Below, in pieces: positions 25,489 to 36,500 of a stretch of DNA of 64,000 nt (its first letter is position 1; every line of letters begins with the position of its first letter). The DNA comes from Moniliella sp. 'wahieum'. Its lineage: Eukaryota > Basidiomycota > Moniliellomycetes > Moniliellales > Moniliellaceae. The notes beneath the pieces were generated by a model, which had not been told where the DNA came from, did not search any database, and saw only the letters and a program-made list of their open reading frames with translations. The position numbers were made by a program, and so were the translations under genes. The DNA is taken from assembly GCA_003971905.1 (NCBI GenBank), contig RSEE01000053.1:248001-312000 (forward strand), written 5' to 3'.

Positions 25489-28400
25489 TTAAGAGGCACG
25501 CAGGGCAACCGCTCGCTGCGAGAAAACGGAAACGTCGTCCATCGCCTTGGTCGGAAGAGAGATGTTGAACAAGGCAGACGAGCGGTCAATATTCAGGTAG
25601 AGCGAGACGGGCACAGAGGGCAAACGGGCGGATCCATTGGCCTGGGCAGTAACAGATCCCAGCGATCCCGTAGGTGCAGACCAATGTAAAGTGCAGGCGC
25701 CAAGATCCACCTCTCCTCCTTGGGTGAGCACCAAGCCGCCCCCTTCTTCCCCTTGCTCGTCCCACGCTGCCCCCTCCAGTTTCAACCCGGTAAGCGCAAA
25801 GGCTGTCCCCGCTTCGCTATGGGGTGCATGGTTGATCCGAAGACCCAGCTTAAGGTGTTCGAGCGAGACTTTGGCTTTGTGCGACGCCGCTTGCCGCGTG
25901 GCAGTCATGTAGGCCCAGGGGCGAAAAGAAGCAAGGCGGGGAGAAAGACGAGAGTTTGTCCCCAGCATTTCGCCATTGCCTCACTCACTCGTGTCAATTG
26001 CGCCAACCGGTGAGCCAAGTCAGCGACCCAAGCACTCAGTCCCATATCCCGCGGGACCGAGTAACCTGCCAAGCTGAGGGGATAACACCCTTGGGCAAAT
26101 CCCGCAGCAGAATCCGGTTGTGGTTGGTCTGGCGAACCTTGCCCTCGCACACAGCCATAACTTCCTCCAAATCGGTCCGAACACGAGCAAGAAGGTTGAC
26201 GCCGTCGCATGTTCGCGGGTCCAAAAGCGGGTGGAGAGGGTCTTGTTGCTCCCCGGTTGGGCTGGAGGTAACACTGGAAGGATGCTGGGGAGAGAGAGCG
26301 CCGTCCATTCAGTCGCATGTCCAAGTCAGACCTTCATCCAAGTGGGCTGGGCAATCGCTTGTTGTTCCTTGCCCTGTTTGGAACCATTGGCTTCCGTCTC
26401 CTTCGTGTTGTGTCTACCGTTTCATCGTCGTCAGCAAGCTGGCGCATACGGATCAGCTGGTTCAGCAAGTTGGTTCCTTGCACCGTGCAATTACCCGCTC
26501 TGCATCGGGGGAAGACCAAGCCATTCAGGCGGTTGCTGGTCGGAAGCGCATCCACCCATTCTTTAAATGATTCCATCTTGCTACCCTCTGGGGCTAGGAG
26601 CGATGGAGCATTCCTTGTCCGATGAAGCCTTATCAACCAAGGAATAACCCACATCAAACGCACGCGGGGTAAATATCTTGTCCACAAAGGAGTCCAGCAC
26701 TCGTTGGTCGGCAGGGTTATCAATCTTGCCACCATAGATTGACTCTTTGAGCAGAGTTCGAATGGCCTGCCACGGGATCAAGGCCGGGTCTAAATTGTCC
26801 CTCCCTTTGGACGCAGAGCGAAGCCAGCTCTCAATCATGTCCAGCGCTGTGGTCGCGTCCGAATCGTTGAACTCAAACAGCTTGCTCCACCCGAGAGGAG
26901 TGTAGCGCAAGCGCTCGGTAACCGTGGCGTGAAGAACGCCAAAAGAAAGTACAATCGTGCGGCCTCAACTGGAGCGCCTTGCAACCGCGAAGGACCGACA
27001 GACCGAAGTGAGTCCACCATGTTGGCCTTGAGGCCAGGAGGAGGCTCATTCATAATAATTCTTGAAGCCCGCAAGAAGTTAACTGGAATGACTGGGTTGG
27101 TCTCCATAGTCAAGAATAGGCGGAAGTTGCGGTTCACTGCCACCCCAGACAAACGCTTTTCCAGCTGCGCCAACCAAGCAGGCGCAAGATGGACATTTTT
27201 GAGCAAGACCCATTGGGCCGTCCTTGATGCCGATACAATCGCGTTTTCCGCCTCGGTGAATCCCTCAGGCGAACCCATGGCGACCGAAATGCATTTGGTG
27301 CCGGTCGCCTTGGCCAGATTGTCCACACGGAAGGAAGCATCGAACCCCGGCACACTGCACAGTGCCACTGGCGTTGTCGCGCTCACCTCATGAGCAACAA
27401 CCCGGGCAAAGTCAAATGATAGCTCGTTCATCAAGTCCCCGCCGAATGAGCGTGACAAGTAAGCCCATAGCCGGGATCAAGCGGTCGGGTCGAAGGGCAC
27501 GAATGAGGAGCAAGTGGCGTGTGAAGCTCACAATGGCTAGTATAGGAACATGAATATGTCAGTTTTGGTAGAATGAGTTCAGGGAAGGGAGAAAAGGAAT
27601 ACGTACGAGTTGTCTCTTCCCAGAGGGGGACCGTCACTGTCTCCGGCTGGCAGCTTCAAGGAAGGAAAGAACAGCTTCCTGTTGCTCACATACGGCCTGA
27701 TCAATATTCTTAAACATGACCAGTCTCTTGAGCGCGAGTAGGCGAGACTTTTGCTCGATCGATAAGGTCTGATCCAACGCACTCGTCAAGTCGAGCGAGG
27801 CGGTAGTGGACGGGATGAAATCGCCATCAATGAGATAGTTGAACTCTGCCGAGTCCAGCGCATCGTCCGAACCGTTCTGCCTGCACCAAATCCGGGCCAA
27901 AAGAAGAGCCAGCATGATGTGATCACCGTGGGCCAGAGCACGCGAGGTACGTTGGAATACAACATGAAACAAATCGCGCATCAAAATGTTGAGGCGGTCG
28001 GTGGGGTCACGAACACCATCCAGGTTGGGATTGTGGTGGAGGATGTAAGCGAAAATGTCCAGGAAATACTGGAGAGAGAACTGGTAAAAGTGAGAGATGA
28101 GATGCAGCTGATCCAAGATGAAAAATACAGCTGAACAGGCTTTGGCGAGTGGGAGGTACTCGGCCGTCACATCCTCCACTTCTCGCATGATCAAATCGGT
28201 CTCCTCCACCTTGCGGGTAACCTCGGCTGCCTCGCGTTTGAGCGTTTCGAGTGTGTCGATGACTTTGTCATCGTCAAGGATGTTGCCTTGGGACTCATTG
28301 AGGGCTGAGAGAAGGCTTTTTTCAAGATGGCGAAGACGGAGACGGAATTCGCTCTGCAGCTTCATCAAGTCCGTCCGCTTCTTGTCGGTCTCCGGACGCT

Positions 28401-30309
28401 CGGCTTTCAACACTTGATCCAAGGACTGCGACTGAAGACTGCTCCGAGTCATGGTAAAATTCACAAATGTCACCCGCGAGCACACGTCCGAGGGGAATTC
28501 GACAAGAGGGTCTTTGGTGGCGAGGAACATGGTGAACGAGGGGCTAAAATCGATGTCTTGCGAGCCGAGACGGATCAGGACACGGCCACCTGTGCGCCGT
28601 AGCTCCTTATTGAGGATGGGGTTGAGGATAGGGTCAAGGTGCTCCACATCTTGGATCAGCAAAGGGTTGCCAAAACGAAGTGCCGACTCGAGGTTTTTGA
28701 GAAAGGCATCATCGAGAAAGCTCGTGACGGTCATTTTGCGGTCGCTGTACGCCTTCACCAAGAAGTTGGTCGCTTGACCTGAGGGTCGATGATCAAAGGG
28801 TAACGATCATACCTATCGAGCATAATGGCGTTCTCAGTGCAGAGCGTATCGGGTGGAAGGGACTGGGCGGCCCAGCGCAAGCGATCATCAGCTGATGATA
28901 AATACTCGCAAAAGTTGAGCTCCGGTTTCAGGGTAATGCCGTTCGTTTGGAGATGGTCCATCCACGACGCCCACATTTGCTCACGATACTGCTGGTCGAA
29001 AAAGCCTGAGTAGGCCAAGAAGGCGGCCGACAAGAGAGCATCGCCAATAATGGTGCTCATCTGGGTGTCAAAGGTGCGAGAACTGGCCTCCCACCTCCTT
29101 CTCCGAGCCCAAGCTTTCCAGAAGCTGAATAGAGCGGTCGACGCGGCGCTGGACTCTCTCCATCTCGCCTTTGATCGCTTGCGTCTCGCTGATGAGAAGG
29201 GCGTATTCGTCCTTGTATTGCTGGATACTCTTCTCCAGATCGCCAATCATCTCGACGATCATGGCAGCCTCATTGCGTGCGTTTGGGCTTGCATTTCGAG
29301 ATCGTCCACCTCTTGGCGAAGGGGACCCACCTTGTCAAGGATGGAACTGAAGCGGACTTGCGCAATCACCCACTTGGCCAGGGACCGCAAGCCTTGGAAG
29401 CACGATCGATGGTAGCAAAGTCGTAGCCAGGTTTGTTGAGAAATTCGCGCTGCATCTTGTCGCGTGTAGCACGAGTCATCATGCGATCCGTGTCAAAGTT
29501 GACAATGGAAGGAATGAAGTCGTCCTTGCGCAAGATTGCCTGCACGTTCTTCCATGACTCGATGCGATGTCCAAGAAGTATGCAAACTGACTCCATTGCC
29601 ATCTTGACCGGCGCGGGCGGGTTACCCATCGAACGCACTTCTGTCAGGTGCTGCTTCTTAATGTTGGACACGGAAGCCTGGGCCTCCTGGACCGCGGGCT
29701 CAGCATCGGCAAGGTCGGCCATAACCTCCCTACGACGGATCTCAATCACCTTCTCCTGCTCCTGCAAGTCCGCTTGGATCTGCATACTGGCCAGTTTCTG
29801 CTCCTCGGCAGACTTTTGGTCGGCGACCATACGCTGGAGTTTGTCGTTGGCCTCCTTGTTCTTCGCCTCAAGCTGCGTGCGCTTGGCGGCAAGGTTGCGT
29901 TGCAAGTCCGACACGGCGGCGACCTAAACGAGTGATGAGGGAGGGAGAAACTGTCAGTACGCGCAACGAGAAGAGCAAGAGGAATGCACCTACCGTCTCG
30001 CGCAATTTGTCGAGACGACATTGAGATGGCGTTGCTCCTCCTCAAGGCCCTCGCGCTTCTCGTTGGAGAGCTGGACGTAGTGGTGAATAAAGTCGAGGAA
30101 AAACGGGGTCCAAGTTGCATACTGCGCCCCTGGCGGCGCTTGAGACGATCGACCGATGCATATACGCTGTAATGGATCCAGACCAGCGCATCAATCACAC
30201 GTTCGGCATGGCGGCCGAGGTCGAGGGAAGCGGTAAGCTCAGCGGCAACGGTGCGGTAGGCGGTGGGATGCCAGTCACCAGGCGCCTTGCTGACGACCGC
30301 CGGCGGCAT
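25489..30309 (-). CDS. dyn2: Dynein heavy chain, C-terminal half as a separate gene (dyn2-like)
   Basis: The encoded protein is the C-terminal motor half of cytoplasmic dynein: end of AAA4, stalk with microtubule-binding domain, AAA5, AAA6 and the C-terminal domain. The ATG at 30309 opens [18 protein letters not shown], where GDW..AYxxVAxELTxxLDL fits the end of AAA4. Then come [20 protein letters not shown] and the stalk coiled coil. The stalk tip has [19 protein letters not shown] (about 29640), the AAA5 block [17 protein letters not shown] lies at about 28810, and AAA6 has [20 protein letters not shown] (about 27100). The C-terminal domain ([15 protein letters not shown]) ends at 25489. 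Introns are 29993-29924 and 27606-27537. The roughly 3,000 residues of tail and AAA1-AAA3 are absent; PRE9 starts divergently 342 bp upstream. The same cut defines dyn2 in Ustilago maydis, where dyn1 supplies the missing half. Several one-base shifts are needed (for example near 26905 and 26330). Confidence 0.88.
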
Positions 30310-30651
30310 GGATCCAGAGGGCTGGCAGAGGAGGTGGTTGGGGGCGGCGGCTGGGGCGTCGCTGTGGATTTGCTTCGCCTGCCGGTGGGACGCGCGCCTG
30401 CCCCGCCCGGCCGCTCCCCTGCCGCCGCCCAGGGCCCGCCAGCCCACCCCCACCCCCGGCGGAATGCCGGGCGGAATTGGGCCCGGCTCTCTCGCGGTGG
30501 CGCGGCAGCGGAATTGGGGCCGGTCCGCGTCAGCTCTCCCGCGTGCAACACAGGCAGGCGTGCGTAAGTGGCTCAGTCACCAGCCACCCCCACCTGCCCT
30601 CTGCATCGTCCCACCACCTCCACCACTCACCACTTGCCCCGTCCCTGCGCC
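30310..30651. promoter_or_regulatory. Bidirectional promoter region, dyn2-like / PRE9
   Basis: The two start codons are 342 bp apart and face away from each other, so both promoters must lie here or overlap the coding ends. The region is GC-rich with runs of C and no TATA box that I can see. Confidence 0.55.
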
Positions 30652-31515
30652 ATGTCCCGCCGATACGACTCGCGCACCACCACCTTCAGCCCCGAGGGGC
30701 GGCTGTACCAGGTCGAGTACGCCATGGAGGCCATCAGCCACGCCGGCACCTGCATCGGCGTGCTTGCATCAGACGGCGTGGCTGGCTGGCGAGAAGCGCG
30801 TCACATCAAAGCTGCTCCAGCAGGACGCTAGCAGCGAAAAGATCTACGCCGTCAGTGCCAACTGCATTGCTGGTGTGGCCGGGCTTACAGCCGACGCCAA
30901 CTCGCTCATCAACTTTGCCCGCAATGCCGCGCAGGACTACCTGGCCTCATACGACGACGACATGCCCATCGAGCTTATCACCCAACGTCTAAGTGACCTT
31001 AAGCAGTCTTACACCCAATACGGTGGATTGCGTCCGTTTGGTGTTTCGATTCTCTACGCCGGCTGGGACGCGCACCACGGGTTCCAGCTGTACCACTCGG
31101 ACCCCTCGGGGAATACTTCCGGTTGGAAAGCCACTGCTGTTGGCCATAACTCCGGTATGGCCACCAGTCTTCTCAAGACAGACTACCCTACCGACAAGGA
31201 CGCTGCACCTCCAGTTGCTGGGACAGAGCAAGCAGCCCATCCGGCAGACGACTTCGACCTCAAAAAAGCGGCTAAGCTGGCCACCAAGGTGCTGAGCAAG
31301 GTACTCGATGCCTCCACTATTGAGCCAGAGAAGGGTATGTGTACTTCTTTTTACCCCTTTCATCATCTAACTTTCCATTCTTCTCTCACCAGTCGAGTTT
31401 GCGACAATCACGCTCGACTCAACAGGCAAGCCCAAGTACAAGATCTTCCGCCCAGCAGAAATCGACGCATTGCTCAAGGCGCACGGTTTGGCGACTGAGA
31501 AGAAGGATGAGTAGG
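30652..31515 (+). CDS. PRE9: 20S proteasome subunit alpha-3
   Basis: This is a structural (non-catalytic) subunit of the outer alpha ring of the 20S proteasome. The N-terminus [20 protein letters not shown], followed by [13 protein letters not shown], is the alpha-type signature and is closest to yeast Pre9/human PSMA4. [20 protein letters not shown] and the [15 protein letters not shown] block agree. The intron 31335-31392 (GTATGT..CACCAG) joins EPEK to VEFATITLD. The tail ends [12 protein letters not shown] at 31515. About 30 residues rich in Ala/Pro/Asp ([20 protein letters not shown]) are inserted before the last helix compared with yeast. Two bases appear to be missing near 30779, between SDGV and [10 protein letters not shown]. 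Total length is about 270 residues. Confidence 0.93.
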
Positions 31516-32449
31516 CCAACCAGTCCCAAATCAATGCGATGAATCCATACAATCGGCAAAGACGCCATGTCTTGTGTAATTTACGTACCGCGTTCTCCTG
31601 TTGCCTTAGCGCCTTATAGCACATGGCCGGTATATAGCCTTTTGCATGCGTTGCCCAGCATTAATGTCCTGCTTATTAGAGAGACAAACAAATGTTGAAC
31701 CTGGATTGAAAGTCGGCGTGCAGCGTCCCAACCGGCCCGGCCAGGCGACTGTGGGCATAATAAGAGTGTATCGGAAGGGTTCTGGACTAGAATCTGCAGT
31801 GCCACTATTAGTGGGAGGTGCTTGGGTAGATCCAATTGGCGGTGTCAAACGCTGTTGAGATCAGTATCTAAGACCGGGGTGAATAGTTTGAACATTGTAA
31901 CTGTTGCAGCCTTTGACACGGTGCGGGAGTATAAAATACTCGGAAATAACTTCATCTTCCACTTTCCCTTTCTAAAACACCCCCACCAACCCTAGCGAAA
32001 AAGGTCGTAACCCTTGCGCAATCCTACCAAATGTGACACGGTCCAAGGGGGACACTGGTGTAGAGCCGCCCGCTGGCAGTAGCCCGCGGGGCCATCACGT
32101 CGGGGTGGATGGAAGGGACACAAGGGCAGTGCCAAAAACGACGGCATAGGGCCTGTGTCCCAGGCCGGCTGAGGGCCAGGAAAGCGTCGGCTTTGGGACC
32201 TGATCTTTCGCATTTTGATCACTTGCGACCGTGCAATTAGAAACTCAATCGAGAAAAAGTGAGTGTCGTAAATGGAGCAAAGGTGGAGTCAATTCCGGGG
32301 CCACGGGGCCGCAGTCTCTCATTTGGGGCAGGCGGCAGGCGTGGCGGGACAGCACGTGCCGGTGAGCCATTTCACCATATCTCTCTTGCCTCGCTTCTTA
32401 AACCCAGCCTCTCACAGCCACGACACTTCGCTCATTACGGCCTGCAACC
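31516..32449. other. Intergenic region with a TATA box
   Basis: TATAAAAT at 31930-31937 is followed by a pyrimidine-rich stretch to 31990, which looks like a core promoter. The nearest downstream ATG of a supported gene is the MFS start at 32450, 510 bp away, so a long leader or an unseen short gene would be needed. No other feature is seen. Confidence 0.4.
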
Positions 32450-34058
32450 ATGGCCGAGCCCATTAAACTGGATGTTATGGGTGCCCGATCGCAACACCAA
32501 TGGCACACAGACATCTCGGTTGCATCCCCCACCGAAGCAAACACCAAGTTCGACCTCGCTTGCAAAGATCCAGCGCCAGTAGCCCTTCCCGGACTGGGTT
32601 TAAAGGCAAGGGGCCAGAAAGGTGCAGAGGAACACTCAAAAGAGCCCGATCTACCTGCATTCCCATCCCCTCCGGATTCGGAAATGAGGGAAGGAGGGCA
32701 ATTACCCCTGTGGATGGAGGCGTAGCAGCGTGGGCTTTTCTGTGGTGGGCATGGGTATCAGAGCTGACTCTCTGGGCGCCCAACTTTGGGAATGTGGGAA
32801 CCTTCCAAAGCTACTACTCTGTTCAATTCCGAGCATCCGCTGTTACCATCTCCTCGATCGGCATGAGCTTCAATGCAGCTTCCTACCTGATTGGTTTGCC
32901 AGCCTACGCCCTGTACCGGACCTTCCCGAGCATAGTCGGTGGCTCACTTTGGGGGCTGTCACAATCGCTGTGGTCTCCTTGATCGGGGCCAGCTTTTGTA
33001 CCTCCCCAAATCAGTTGATTTGGCTCAACGGTGTACTCAGCGGTCTGGGTCATGGATTTGCCTTCACCCCTGTTATGTGCTGGCTGCCCCAGTGGTTTGA
33101 TCGCCGTCGCGGCCTTGCTTCCGGCATCATTTTCTCTGGCTCAGCGATCGGCGGACTGGTCTATCCTTTCTTTTACCAAGCTCTCCTCGATGCGTTGGGC
33201 TACCATTGGGCACTGCGGATCTGGGCACTGGTCACAGGCTTAGGAGGCTTTGCTAGCGCATTGTTTCTCCGTCCGCGCTTACCCCTTCGCGCGCCGGCGC
33301 GAGGTGCGGCTTCCAAGGAAGGGCAGGTGCTTTCCAGGATCAAACAACTCCGTTTTATGGCTACCCCCCTCTTTCTTGTAACAGGTTTGGCTAATTTTGC
33401 TCTGGGGAGCGGGTATGTCAGCCTGACACTTTACCTTGCCCAGTACATCCGTATGGCAGGCTACTCCAACATGATGTCTGTGGGTGGAGTAGCAATTCTT
33501 AATGCTGCCATGTTCTTTGGTCAGCCCGTCATTGGGTACGGGTGCGATAAAGGTGATTACGCGATTATCACGGTTGTCGTGGGAGGTATCTCGTGTCTCT
33601 TCACTGCCACCCTCTTCGGGCTTGACTCGCACCTGGCTTCCATCATCGTGGCGACGATTGTGTTGGGCGCTACAGCTGGATCCTATGCTTCCACCTGGGG
33701 CACTTCGTACGTACCTTTTCCTTTTACGTCCCAGCTCAGCCAACCATTGCCGGCATGTTTGCAATATAGTGCTGGGGAGATCGCCCGCCAATCATCAACT
33801 CCAGCTGGGGGAATTATGCTGTGTTACCAGTTCATCAAGGGACTTTCTGCCATTGCCGGCCCGCTCGTTTCTGCCGCACTATTGACCAAAGGCGAGCAAG
33901 CCCAAGACCAGCCCATCAATTCAGAGGGCAAACCACATCGTACTGCTTGGGGTTCATTCGGCTTCGTCTACCTTTTCGCGTGGATGGCCGCCAACATGGG
34001 TCTTGTCATGGTCTCGGGTATTACCCTGATATTTGTTCGTCGCAAGCTCTCCCCTTGA
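32450..34058 (+). CDS. MFS transporter, monocarboxylate (MCH/MCT) type
   Basis: A plasma- or organelle-membrane transporter of the monocarboxylate-porter family. The ATG at 32450 (MAEPIKLDVMGARSQ) opens a soluble N-terminal tail of about 85 residues. The family's helix-1 motif then appears as PVDGGVAAWAFLW (about 32705). NFGNVGTFQSYYSVQF and, further on, GLGHGFAFTPVMCWLPQWFD with RRRGLASGIIFSGSAIGG match loop 4-5 of fungal MCH proteins. Twelve hydrophobic segments can be followed to the end (IFVRRKLSP, stop at 34056-34058). Frame shifts are needed near 32730-32760 and 32940 to join the first helices. An intron may be hidden at 33706-33768 (GTACGT near 33709). The fungal family is broad and includes proteins that do not carry monocarboxylates, so the substrate is unknown. 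Confidence 0.82.
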
Positions 34059-34762
34059 GGGGGCCATCTGGGACAGAGGCCATGTAGTATACTGAAAACA
34101 TAAGCTTCTGGAATCGTTTTGCTCTTGCCATTGTCATTGATAGACTGTGGTTATAGTGACTGAAAAGGTCCCTCCATTCCAAAATGTTAATCGCGCCCCT
34201 TTCGCCCATGTTTCCTCTCCACAGCAACATCTCCCTTGTTTTGGCCACCAGAAGTCCAGAGCCTCAGTTTCAGCGACACCTAGCCCGACACACACAAGTA
34301 GGCTCGTCGCACGTTCCAGATCTTCCCCAGATTCCCGCTTCGGAGCCTCTCGCATCCCACTGGTCTAGCTCCCATTGGCTCTGACACTGCCCATCGCCAA
34401 TACCGCTAGCTATGTCCATGTTCTGTCGTATATATCCTCCCCAGCGGTCTTACGGCTCTGGCCGGTCGCGGCGTAGTCATTGAGGAGCGGTACGGAACGG
34501 TGCCAGGAAACGTGTGTGTTGGAAGAGCGCCGGGAATGGGGACCTGGTATCATCGATACCCTCCCAGAGGATCCGTCAATACGAATGAACCGGCCTTGGG
34601 AATTGTACCGAGGATGGGACAGGAAGGGGTTGCGTTCCTGGGCACGCTCGTTCTGCGTAAGAATCGGTCTGGGCGCAGGATGACACTAGGTACGTGGTGC
34701 AGGAAGACATTTCCTGTCCTCATGTCACTACTGCCTACCATAGTCTTCCAATCCACTTGTCC
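34059..34762. other. Intergenic region
   Basis: Between the MFS gene and the tRNA gene. Short open frames only. No recognisable content. Confidence 0.35.
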
Positions 34763-34858
34763 CTCTCCTTAGCTCAGTTGGAAGAGCGTCAGATTGTAAC
34801 CGCTAATTGGAAGTAAATTCCGCTCTGAATGTCCTGGGTTCGACTCCCAGAGGGGAGA
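34763..34858 (+). tRNA. tRNA-Tyr (GTA) with a 23-nt intron
   Basis: It folds as a full cloverleaf. The acceptor stem CTCTCCT pairs with AGGGGAG (one G-T pair) and carries the C1-G72 pair expected of eukaryotic tRNA-Tyr, with discriminator A at 34858. The D stem is GCTC/GAGC, the anticodon stem TCAGA/TCTGA and the T stem CTGGG/CCCAG with loop TTCGACT. The anticodon GTA is at 34796-34798. The intron is 34800-34822, starting one base after position 37's usual site rule (after A34799). The spliced loop reads TTGTAAC. The mature length is 73 nt before CCA addition. Confidence 0.95.
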
Positions 34859-34861
34859 TCC

Positions 34862-34866
34862 TTTTT
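34862..34866 (+). terminator. RNA polymerase III terminator
   Basis: A run of five T bases begins four bases after the tRNA 3' end. Confidence 0.85.
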
Positions 34867-35292
34867 GCAGTTCGACACTGTTGTATGAAGCACAACCCCC
34901 CTCCACACATAGGTCGGGCTCAGGTATCATTTGGACCTGAGAGGAAAGGGTCTTGGTCAACTCAGGAGGCGTACGCCTATTACCAAAAGCCAGGAATCCT
35001 GGGTGTTTTAGCAAGCGTAGCAGCGTGAAAAAGGCGGGCGCATGTTGTTCAGCACGATTACGATCTCTTTGGAAAAGATCGAGGCCTAAGATCGTATAGG
35101 ACGTTCAATGCGGGTCATAACAAGGCCTAAAGTTGAGTTTTCTCTGCCAACACGCACGCATGTCACTGGCACTGCCCCTCTCTGAAAGTGATGTTTCGTC
35201 CAGCTTCCGAGGAACCGCAGGTGTGGGTATCCGAATAAGGGAGCTCTCAGCTCGGCATGCCTTTTTGTTTAGCCCTATTGAGGCCTAATCGA

Positions 35293-35550
35293 GGTGAGGT
35301 CTGGCGGAGCCGCCTCGTTACGCGTTGCCCCATCAAGCTTCAGTCCCTCTTCCACAGTTGGCAGGCCTAGGAGTTCCGCTGTTTTCTGTGTCTGTCCGTT
35401 TCCTTTTGTTCCGCAGTCTAGCGCCTGTGGTGGCGACTGCGGCTGCTTGGGTTCCTCTGTTGGCGTGGCTGGATGGATTAGTCCGCCACACCACCACCGC
35501 CAATGTGATTGCATCACCTTCGAGGACCATCAGGTCCTCAGGCCTCAAGC
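35293..35550 (+). repeat. Diverged relic of the 236-bp LTR family
   Basis: It shares ordered blocks with the three younger copies: GGCCTAGGAGTTCCG, TTGTTCCGCAGTCTAG, TGGTGGCGACT, GATTGCATCACC, then CGAGGACCATCAGG. The ends are too changed to define TG/CA termini, and no target duplication is visible. Confidence 0.7.
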
Positions 35551-36438
35551 TTCAAGGCGCTTAGCGCTTAACATCAACCATTCAAACGACGCCCCCTGTC
35601 GCTGGTATCCCGTTGGTGTTGGTGCAACCTGGCGCAGCTGGTAATCGATGAAATATTGGTATCGATGGCGCGAATAATGACGCATGCGCGTAACGCAGGC
35701 GCTGCGATCATCGATCCATCGATATGTTTTGGTGGCGTGTGGGTGCGTTTTAACTCAATCGAGACGTAGTGCCGCGATGCGTGAAAAGCTTAAAGCCACA
35801 ACAGCAGACAGGTACCGGCAGGTAGTTATTAAGGCAATTGATATACGATGGTACAGAAGCACAGTGGGGCTAACATCTTCTCTTGCACACTATGCGCATC
35901 ATATGTAGCACCCGTGAGAACGTGTGCTGTAATTCATCTATCGCAAGACTGAGTCAGAGAGCGCGGGCAATCGTTCTAGGCCCCCATCGACCATCTCGAC
36001 CATCGACAGTCGACCGCCATACACCTTGTGCCATACCTTGTGCTGCGGAGTATCGCCGCAAAACGCTGTTGCGAGACAAAGCACGCCCAGACCCAGAGGG
36101 CCTAAGGTCTATGGCCTATGGCTCCCGCAACGCAGCGTAGATCTCCGCAGTCCTTTTTGAACAGCTTGCCATAGAAGCTTTTGAAGCGTAGCAGTAAACT
36201 ATGCCTGGAGCCTGTGTCCAACAACTGCGCCCTACCACAGTGGCGCACGTCGGCGACACTGACGATCAGTCTGTTCTTTTCTGGCACGTTCTCGTGAGTT
36301 CTATATCGGTTGAGATCTGAGCTCAGTGTATGAATACCGGCGCTCAACGTACCCAACGCACTGAGGTGTTCAGTCGTCTATCGTGTTGGTCCGTTTCCGT
36401 CACCATACATCATAGCCCCGTTGAGGGCACGGGCGTCA

Positions 36439-36446
36439 TATAAAAG
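36439..36446 (+). promoter_or_regulatory. TATA box of the glycine-rich protein gene
   Basis: TATAAAAG lies 55 bp upstream of the ATG at 36501. A short CAACA-rich leader lies between them, typical of a strongly expressed gene. Confidence 0.6.
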
Positions 36447-36500
36447 CCAGCATAAAAGGCCCACAGGATGCTCTCTTGTTCCCTCTATCAACAACACAAT

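Larger units (their letters stand above)
34867..36500. other. Intergenic region with an old LTR fragment
   Basis: Besides the diverged LTR-like copy at 35293-35550 and the TATA box at 36439, it carries several ATCGATG/ATCGAT motifs (for example 35644-35725). I see no gene. Confidence 0.4.

Noticed and set aside
31930-31937. TATA box as a sign of a short gene right after PRE9
   Set aside because: No ATG-led frame with coding character follows within 200 bp; it may belong to the MFS gene at 32450 or be chance.
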